Source: a virus
Reading direction: 5' to 3' (one strand)
Length of the DNA: 57,457 bases
Virus record (IMG/VR): IMGVR_UViG_3300032224_000443
Coordinates: 1-57,457 of that record
The notes below the pieces were generated by a model. That model saw only the letters and a list, made by a program, of their open reading frames with translations, was not told where the DNA came from and made no database searches. The translations under genes and the position numbers were made by a program. Below, piece after piece: positions 32,634 through 40,700 of the stretch. Each line of letters starts with the position of its first letter. The first letter of the stretch is position 1.

Positions 32634-34442
32634 ATGACCGCTTCAATCGCCAACGTAGCACAAGCAACAGATTCTTTTGGACAATGGTTAGCTAAAACTA
32701 ATCAATTGATTACTGTGATATCAAATACAGCAGTTACGACCAATTCGAACACTGCCGTTGGCAATGCAGCTATCACCGGAACATTTAGTTCTTCAGGATT
32801 AGCAGTTTCAAATGTTGGAACAATTATAGTAGGTACTGGAAATTCTAATACTATTATTGGAAACAATTTTTTACTTATTCAATCTTCTTCAACAGTAAAT
32901 GCCGTAATTACAAGCACCGGATTAATTGTTAGTTCTACAGCATATTATACTGATACAGTAATGACAATGGGTAATACTGTTGTTAGAGGAGCCAATGTTA
33001 CAGCCGATAATTTTGTATTAAAGAATGGATTGAGATTAGGTAACACATATCTTTCTACGATGCAAGCAAACACAAATAACATTTATGCCGCTAATACTCT
33101 TTGGGTAGGCGATGTAGAAGCGAATGTTTATATTGATAGAAATGGTTTGCAGATACTTAGAAATCCTACTGCTACATCTGGTTTTGCTAATGCAAAGATG
33201 ACTAATGATACACTATGGATTAAAAATATTAGCGCTAATACATTAACAGTAGGATCTATAACATATACTGCTGCTAATACAATGACATTTCCTGGAAATA
33301 CATGGTTTCAAGGACAAAACAATTACTTCACTTATGGATTGACATCTAACGCAAATATAAAAGTTATTAATGGTGATTTATCAATGCTCAGTGGTAATAT
33401 TGGCATTGGTATTGCTTCTCCTGCTAGAAGACTTGATATTGAACATTCCGGAACTGATTTTCAAATGAGAATTGGTGATGCTGGAGGATATTATTATGAT
33501 ATTGGACGTCAAGTAGCTGATGGATATTTACATTTTTATGGTAACCAATCGGGTGCAACTGGATATGTATTTGAAGGTGTAGATGGAACATTTGCTCGTA
33601 TTAATACTTTGGGTAGAATGGGCATAGGATCAACTGCTGGTCAATTGGGTACAACTACTGCAACTCTTCAGGTTAAAGCCAGAACTACCAATAGTGATGG
33701 TAGAATTGAAATTGCAAAATATATTGGAGATGCAGGATCTCCTACAGAAAGTAATGATTGGCCAACACCTGCATTAACTATTCGCGGTTATGGAGATTAT
33801 ACAAAAGAATCTATGTTATCTTTTGGTTATTCAAATGATGATTTATATAAAACAGATAACTCAGTTTGGAATTTCCGTCTTGACGGAGTAGCATCAGCTA
33901 AAACATCTACCAGTTCTACAAATCTTGAACTTATAGGTCCTGGTACATTACGTCTTGGAGCTGGCGGTTCTTCGCGTATTGATATTAATTCTTCAGGAAC
34001 CTATCTTTCCGGTTCGGCTACAATAACAGGAAGTTCTACAATACAAAGTTATTTGATGGTTGGTCCATCTATTACAGGAACACCAGCAACAGGTGAAATT
34101 TGGGCTAAAGGTAATGTTATTGCTTATCAATCATCAGATGAAAGACTCAAAGAAAATATTACCAACATTCCCGATGCTTTATCAAAAGTTATGTCACTTA
34201 ATGGTGTAACATTCGATTGGAAAAACGAAGTTATTGAGTCTCAAGGCGATGTTGATAACATGTTCATTCGTAAGAATGATGTTGGTGTTATTGCACAAGA
34301 CATTGAAAAAATATTGCCACAAATTGTTACTGAACGTGATGACGGATATAAAGCAGTCAAGTACGATAGAATTGTTGCACTTCTAATTGAAGCAATTAAA
34401 GAACTCAAAGCAGAAGTAGATAGTTTAAAAAATGGCAATTAA
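32634..34442 (+). CDS. Tail fibre with S74 intramolecular chaperone
   Basis: A 602-residue protein starting one base after the oxygenase stop. It opens MTASIANVAQATDSFGQWLAK, then Asn/Thr/Ser-rich beta repeats of a trimeric shaft, a globular part with RRLDIEHSGTDFQMRIGDAGG, and from about residue 500 the S74 chaperone: QSSDERLKENITNIPDALSK, GVTFDWKNE, DVGVIAQDIEKILPQIV and YDRIVALLIEAIKELKAEVD. Such domains fold the trimer and then cut themselves off before the Ser of S-D-x-R-L-K. It is a likely receptor-binding or side fibre. Confidence 0.88.
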   Translation: MTASIANVAQATDSFGQWLAKTNQLITVISNTAVTTNSNTAVGNAAITGTFSSSGLAVSNVGTIIVGTGNSNTIIGNNFLLIQSSSTVNAVITSTGLIVSSTAYYTDTVMTMGNTVVRGANVTADNFVLKNGLRLGNTYLSTMQANTNNIYAANTLWVGDVEANVYIDRNGLQILRNPTATSGFANAKMTNDTLWIKNISANTLTVGSITYTAANTMTFPGNTWFQGQNNYFTYGLTSNANIKVINGDLSMLSGNIGIGIASPARRLDIEHSGTDFQMRIGDAGGYYYDIGRQVADGYLHFYGNQSGATGYVFEGVDGTFARINTLGRMGIGSTAGQLGTTTATLQVKARTTNSDGRIEIAKYIGDAGSPTESNDWPTPALTIRGYGDYTKESMLSFGYSNDDLYKTDNSVWNFRLDGVASAKTSTSSTNLELIGPGTLRLGAGGSSRIDINSSGTYLSGSATITGSSTIQSYLMVGPSITGTPATGEIWAKGNVIAYQSSDERLKENITNIPDALSKVMSLNGVTFDWKNEVIESQGDVDNMFIRKNDVGVIAQDIEKILPQIVTERDDGYKAVKYDRIVALLIEAIKELKAEVDSLKNGN

Positions 34443-34758
34443 AACAAATTTAACAGTAGATCAAGGTGCTAACTTTGCCTACAATGTATATCTTGTAGAC
34501 GTTGATGGTAATGCTTTCAATCTCACAGGATACAGTGCTAACGCACAAATAAGAAAAACATATACATCAACATCTTATAATACTATGAATGTCACAATAA
34601 CTCCCAATACGGGTCTTGTTACACTAACAATGAACTCAGTGATTACTGCAAATCTTTCTTCTACAAGATATGTTTATGATCTAGAACTATATTCTGCAAA
34701 CGTTACATCAAGAATACTAGAAGGTTTTGTCACAGTTAATCTTGGAGTTACACGTTAA
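34432..34758 (+). CDS. Small structural protein, fibre-associated
   Basis: A 108-residue beta-rich protein whose ATG lies in the end of the fibre gene. It shows DQGANFAYNVYLVDVDGNAFNLTGYSANAQIRK in pieces typical of small proteins following fibre genes in T4-like and other phages, then VTLTMNSVITANLSSTRYVY and DLELYSANVTSRILEG. This is an immunoglobulin-like single domain. It may cap or decorate a fibre; exact role unknown. Confidence 0.6.
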   Translation: MAIKTNLTVDQGANFAYNVYLVDVDGNAFNLTGYSANAQIRKTYTSTSYNTMNVTITPNTGLVTLTMNSVITANLSSTRYVYDLELYSANVTSRILEGFVTVNLGVTR

Positions 34759-34961
34759 TGCGTGATAGCAAAATAACTGTAACAAAATTTAATAATATAT
34801 TAATAACAGCCGGCAGATACGCACCTTTGCAGACAACTGTTATTGTTAAATTAAACAATCAGACTATAGAGCCTATATCTCTTCTTAAACAGGAAGCAAC
34901 TGATATGTTGGGAACTTTACCCACTGTTCCTAGAGATTCTCCAACTGTTCCGTTTTACTGA
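34758..34961 (+). CDS. Small hypothetical protein
   Basis: A 67-residue protein following at a TAATG junction. It has ITVTKFNNILITAGRYAPL and a Pro/Thr-rich end (LPTVPRDSPTVPFY). No known domain. Its stop overlaps the stop of the convergent glycosyltransferase gene by 7 bp. Being in the same tight operon it is probably real and structural, but function is unknown. Confidence 0.5.
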   Translation: MRDSKITVTKFNNILITAGRYAPLQTTVIVKLNNQTIEPISLLKQEATDMLGTLPTVPRDSPTVPFY

Positions 34962-37669
34962 ACTTTAAATACATAAGATCCAGTATGATCGCAGAGTATA
35001 GAAGTATCTGCGTATAATTCAAATCCTTTTTCTTTGGCTCTTAAAGCAAAATATAAATCTTCGGAGAATGTGTTATTGTGATCTATTGCTGATTTGTAAG
35101 CAAATTGTGGATAACCAATATCCGTCATAACTTGTTTTTTAACAAGTACACAACCAAAACCACAAGCACCAACTCTTACGAGTCCTTGTCCTCTTATCTT
35201 TTCCCAATCAATATGAGAATAGCCACCACGATCATTCTCTTCAAATATTTCTAATGTTTGTCTATCAGCATTACGTTGTCTATAAATTCCAGATACAACG
35301 TCTTTATCGTGTGAAAGTAATTTGTATAAAGTGTCTGGTGCAAATGATATATCTGAGTCGACAGCAAAAAGATAATCATATCCTTTAACAACCCAATCAG
35401 CAATTAAATTGCGAACTTGATCAACTTGATATCCATAAAAGTATTGAAAATCTGCTTCATATTCGTCTGGAATAATAAGATCGTATATTGATTTAAATGT
35501 AGTTGCTTCAATGTTTTTGGCTGTCGGTATTGCTATCAGAATCTTTTTTTTTGACATTGTATTTTTTACTACCACTTCTTGTGTTGGAACTACTTCTACT
35601 TTATTATTACCAGTAATCTTATTTGCATTTTTGTTTTGTAGTTCTCCATGAACTTTATAATCGTTCAATGGATTTTTATCATTATAAAGCATAACAATGT
35701 CCTGAACAACTTTAATCTTGTTAGGATCTGCTTGTTCAATTATGTTATAGAATGTTGCATTATCACCACCTGCCTTAAACCATTCACCATTTTCATCTTT
35801 AAATACTGAATCGTCTATATTATTCAGCAATTTTCTACGGAATGTTCTTAAGTGAGGATAAGGCATTCCCCAATTAAATTTATGATTACGATAATTTTTT
35901 GCTTCTCTTACTGCCTTAGGATAAGGTTGAGCAATAAGTGGAATATTGTCTACTTCAGACCAACAGCTACCATATGAATAATCAGTTGTTCCATCTGCAT
36001 AGAGGTTATTATAGAAGTTAAAGATATTGTTATCGTTTACTAATGCATCATCACCATCAAGAAGCATCACAATAGTATTTTGGACAAATACATTGTTTCT
36101 AATCGTGTATATTTGATTATACACAGCACCTTTATTTTTTTCATTGGTAATGACAGTGATCTTGGATCTGATATTCTCCGGCAATGTCTTTAATTTATGA
36201 TTGATTGCAAACTTAGAACCGTCAGTGCTTGCATCGTTTATGATATACATCGTCCAGTTGCTATAATTTTGAGTTGCAACAGAATCGATACATCTAAGAA
36301 TATATTGTTCAGCATTATAGAATGGTGTAATTACAGCAATGTGTTGTTCTGTATTTTGTGTAATGGTATTCCATTCTTCATTATTACTAAACCTACGACC
36401 AAATACTTTATGTACTCTGTCATTGATATAAGATACTTTACGATATTCATTTGCAGGAAGATAATAATTTAATTCTTTAAAGAAATGTTGTTTCCATTGC
36501 AGAGCAACAGTATCCCAAGTAGATATATCTTTAATTATATTACAGTAATACTGTTTTTGTTGATGTAAATATGGATTAAAATAAGCATTGAGAATTAATC
36601 CAGCAAAACGTTCACACTGTTCGTCAATGTTAATATCTCTGAATAAACTATTAGGTTCAATAGCGTAGTCAATAAAATACGATGCGTTACCTATGGCAGT
36701 TTCTTCTAATGCACCAAAACGTGTTGCTACGAGCGGTGTATTATATGTGAGAGATTCTAATGTAGAAATGCCAAACGTTTCTGGAAATGCTCCAGGATAA
36801 AGAAACATAGATGCTTTAGAAAGTATTTCGGCAATTTCTTTTTGTGAAATAATACCAGTAAATTCAATATCAAGAACTTTATATCTCTCATCTTGAATTA
36901 ACTTTTGATGAGTTTCACCTTGTGCATCAAGAGGACCGTCAGAACGAAAACGATAATATCCACCAATTACTTTTAACTTTGCTTGCGGAACAGCAAGTTT
37001 AATTTTAGGCCAAATACGATCAATTAATGGAAGCATTCCTTTAGTAACAGAAGCGTTGTATACAAAAAGATTAGGATCTTTTTGTGAAATATCTACTTCA
37101 TCAAAATAACGAACAACACCATTTCTTGTTTGGAATATTTTATTTTTAAGAACTTCAAAATTACGTCTTTTACCATGATCACAATTACTAACATAAGATG
37201 TATGAAAGTCAGATAATGTAAAAATTTTATCGATATGACCGTTAACAGCAAGATCTTCTAAATTTATATCACCATTGCAGAACGTGTCGTGCATCCAAAG
37301 AACTTTATGTTTTGCTTTGTTGCGAATATTTTGAAACATAAAACAAGGATATGCAGTTGCTCTGTTATATGCTTCATAATAGTTGTTGGGAACAAAAGGA
37401 ACAACAGTTCTTGATGAAATAACTATATCAAATACATCATTATTAGTGATGCTATGCACTGGTCTGTAAGTTACACCGTCATAAATACCCGGACGACTAT
37501 CTTCATCTTCACAAGCATTAAAAACAGTAACGGGGAATCCTAATTTGGCTAATTCTTTAGAAATAAGAATAACAGCAGATTCGGATCCACCGAGTCCTCG
37601 TTTTGACAAAGTATCGCCGTCATACACTAGACCAATTAGATCTAAAATAGCAATTGATGGGTAATTCAT
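34955..37669 (-). CDS. Three-module glycosyltransferase
   Basis: A 904-residue protein from ATG 37669, chosen because GAGG stands 7 nt before it (a GTG at 37681 is possible). Module 1 (about 1-430) is GT4-like: GGSESAVILISKELAK, VLWMHDTF and FLYPGAFPETFGISTLESL with LVATRFGALEE. Module 2 (about 445-660) is GT2-like: IAVITPFYNAEQYI, YIINDASTDGS and MLLDGDDALV. Module 3 (about 710-904) is another GT-A fold: ILIAIPTAKN, VDQVRNLIADW, YLFAVDSDISF and GFGCVLVKK. It may modify virion proteins or, less likely, surface sugars or DNA. It lies antisense inside the fibre region with its own late promoter. Confidence 0.88.
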   Translation of the reverse strand: MNYPSIAILDLIGLVYDGDTLSKRGLGGSESAVILISKELAKLGFPVTVFNACEDEDSRPGIYDGVTYRPVHSITNNDVFDIVISSRTVVPFVPNNYYEAYNRATAYPCFMFQNIRNKAKHKVLWMHDTFCNGDINLEDLAVNGHIDKIFTLSDFHTSYVSNCDHGKRRNFEVLKNKIFQTRNGVVRYFDEVDISQKDPNLFVYNASVTKGMLPLIDRIWPKIKLAVPQAKLKVIGGYYRFRSDGPLDAQGETHQKLIQDERYKVLDIEFTGIISQKEIAEILSKASMFLYPGAFPETFGISTLESLTYNTPLVATRFGALEETAIGNASYFIDYAIEPNSLFRDINIDEQCERFAGLILNAYFNPYLHQQKQYYCNIIKDISTWDTVALQWKQHFFKELNYYLPANEYRKVSYINDRVHKVFGRRFSNNEEWNTITQNTEQHIAVITPFYNAEQYILRCIDSVATQNYSNWTMYIINDASTDGSKFAINHKLKTLPENIRSKITVITNEKNKGAVYNQIYTIRNNVFVQNTIVMLLDGDDALVNDNNIFNFYNNLYADGTTDYSYGSCWSEVDNIPLIAQPYPKAVREAKNYRNHKFNWGMPYPHLRTFRRKLLNNIDDSVFKDENGEWFKAGGDNATFYNIIEQADPNKIKVVQDIVMLYNDKNPLNDYKVHGELQNKNANKITGNNKVEVVPTQEVVVKNTMSKKKILIAIPTAKNIEATTFKSIYDLIIPDEYEADFQYFYGYQVDQVRNLIADWVVKGYDYLFAVDSDISFAPDTLYKLLSHDKDVVSGIYRQRNADRQTLEIFEENDRGGYSHIDWEKIRGQGLVRVGACGFGCVLVKKQVMTDIGYPQFAYKSAIDHNNTFSEDLYFALRAKEKGFELYADTSILCDHTGSYVFKVQ

Positions 37670-37686
37670 AACAAACCTCACGTAGA

Positions 37687-37694
37687 CATAAATA
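37687..37694 (+). promoter_or_regulatory. Late-promoter-like element before the first collagen-like fibre
   Basis: CATAAATA, one base off the TATAAATA consensus, 33 nt before the ATG at 37728. It faces away from the minus-strand promoter at 37710-37717, giving the same divergent layout as at 11252-11273. Confidence 0.5.
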
Positions 37695-37709
37695 TGTAGG
37701 AATTAATAT

Positions 37710-37717
37710 TATTTATA
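37710..37717 (-). promoter_or_regulatory. T4-type late promoter for the glycosyltransferase
   Basis: TATTTATA on the plus strand is an exact TATAAATA on the minus strand, about 40 nt upstream of the ATG at 37669. It suggests the enzyme is made late, together with virion proteins. Confidence 0.65.
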
Positions 37718-37727
37718 TAGGCATTAA

Positions 37728-40700
37728 ATGGCGCTGATATTTTATAGTCAAAAGAATACTGGAAATGGTTCTAATACAGAATTTACATTAACTCAATCAG
37801 TAACACAAGCTAATAATTTATTAGTTTCTGTTAATGGATTGTTACAAGTACCTGTTGCAGATTATTATATTAGCGGTAGTAAAATTTACTTTGCATCTGC
37901 TCCTTTAAATACAGCAGATATTGAAATTCGTTATATTGTTTCTGACGGTTATGATGGCTCTGTAGGATTTCAAGGATCGGCTGGTTATCTAGGATCTGTT
38001 GGTTATTATGGTTCTGCAGGAACTGTAGGATATCAAGGATCTTCTGGTTATTTTGGTTCTGTTGGTTATTCTGGTTCTAAAGGTGCTGACGGTGAACCTG
38101 GTGGTAGTACTGGTTATACAGGCTCTGTTGGTTCATTAGGTTATACTGGTTCTGCTGGTTTTTCAGGATCATCTGGCGGCATAGGTAAACCTTCTAGAAT
38201 ATCAATTTATACAGGAAATGGCAGTAATACACAATTCACATTAGCAGAAACAGTTGCTAATACTAATCATATTTTTGTTATCAATAACGGACTTATGGAA
38301 ACACCTGATATTGATTATATTGTATCAGGTACAACTATAACATTTACGACAGCTCCTGTCAATACTTCTGTTATAGAAGTTAGATATTTTGATGCTATAC
38401 AAGGTTCTCCAGGTTATTTTGGATCATTGGGTTATACCGGATCTGCAGGTTATTTTGGATCATTAGGATACAAAGGTTCTGAAGGTTACAGGGGTTCAGA
38501 AGGTTATCAGGGATCTGTGGGTTATCAAGGATCAAAAGGCGATCCTGGTGGCGCTACAGGGTATTCGGGTTCATTGGGTTATACCGGATCTAGAGGTGCT
38601 GGGTATACTGGTTCTGTTGGTGAAGTTGGCCGTCCGTATAAATTTTCAAGATACACTGCTGATGGTAATCAAACAACATTTTCTTTATTGGATCAGACTG
38701 CTAATTCTGCTCATATTTTTGTTACTGTTAATGGCATCTTAGATACACCAGATGTTGATTATTATGCAGCCGGAACAACATTAACTTTTAATTATGTACC
38801 AAAATTAAATTCAGAAATTGAAATAAGATACTTTGGTATTACTCAGGGTGATGTTGGTTATAGAGGATCTGAAGGTTACAGAGGATCTCAAGGAGCCACT
38901 GGTTTTACTGGTTCTATTGGTGATACTGGCTACAAAGGATCTCAAGGCGCAACTGGTTATACTGGATCTCTTGGAGCAACTGGATATAGAGGATCTACCG
39001 GTATTACAGGTTATGTTGGATCTCAAGGAGCCACTGGTTTTACGGGTTCAATAGGTTATACTGGTTCACAAGGTTATACCGGATCTAGAGGCGACACGGG
39101 TTATATTGGTTCAAAGGGCGATACAGGATATACTGGTTCGCAGGGTTATGTTGGTTCACAGGGTTATACTGGTTCTGTAGGATATGTGGGATCAAAAGGA
39201 GATCTAGGATACGCAGGATCGCAAGGACCCCAGGGTAATTTTGGTGGTGCAGCATTTGATTACAAATTCAATACTTCTACTGATGCTACAGATCCTGGTG
39301 CAGGTTATATAAGATTCAGTAATACTAATTTTTCTACTGCTACACATTTATATATCAGTGAAAATGATAAGTATTACACATCAGCATATGCGTTCTTACA
39401 AACTATTGATGACTCCACTTCAGCAATTAAAGGTCAATTTAAATTAACTGAATTAGCTAACGCAGATAATTTTGCGATATTTAATATAGTTGGTTATCAT
39501 ACATATACTCCTAATTTCTTTGATGTTCCTGTATCTTTTATTTCAGGTACAACTTTTTTTATTAATAATTCAAATATTGTTGCTACATTTGCTAGAACTG
39601 GTGATATCGGTGACAAAGGTTATACTGGTTCGCAAGGTTATACAGGATCATTTGGTGATACTGGTTATATTGGATCCAAAGGTGATTTAGGATACACTGG
39701 TTCTAAAGGTGATATTGGATACACTGGTTCATATGGATACACCGGATCTTTTGGATATACAGGATCTTTTGGTTATACCGGATCACAAGGTGATACTGGT
39801 TATGTGGGATCTCAGGGTGATCAAGGAATTAGGGGTGATACAGGTCCAACAGGATATGCTGGTTCTAAAGGTGATTTGGGTTATACTGGTTCTAAAGGTG
39901 ACATTGGTTATACAGGATCTTTTGGTTATACTGGATCACAAGGTGATACTGGTTATGTGGGATCTACCGGATACACTGGATCTTTTGGTTATACTGGTTC
40001 TAAAGGTGATCTCGGATACACTGGATCTACCGGATACACTGGATCTTTTGGTTATACGGGTTCTAAAGGTGACATTGGGTTTACTGGATCTTATGGTGAT
40101 CTTGGTTATACGGGTTCTATTGGATATACAGGATCTAAAGGCGATACTGGCTACGTGGGATCTTTTGGTTATACTGGATCTTTTGGATATACAGGATCTT
40201 TTGGTTATACCGGATCACAAGGTGATACTGGTTATGTGGGATCTAGAGGCGATGCGGGTTATACAGGATCGTTAGGCAATACCGGTTATGCAGGTTCACA
40301 GGGCGTACAGGGTGAACAGGGCAATATTGGTCCATTGGGATATGTGGGCTCTAAAGGTAATACAGGTTATACAGGATCATTTGGTGATACTGGTTATATT
40401 GGATCCAAAGGTGATTTAGGATACACTGGTTCTTTAGGTAACTCTGGTTATACCGGATCTTACGGAGATTTAGGATTTTCCGGATCACAAGGTCCAATTG
40501 GTTATACTGGATCTTATGGAGATCTTGGATATTCTGGATCTCAAGGTGTTATTGGTTATACTGGATCTTTAGGCAATATTGGTTATACTGGTTCATTAGG
40601 TAATATTGGTTATACTGGTTCTATCGGATACGCCGGATCTCAAGGTGTTATTGGTTATACGGGTTCTTATGGTGATTTAGGATATACAGGATCTATTGGT

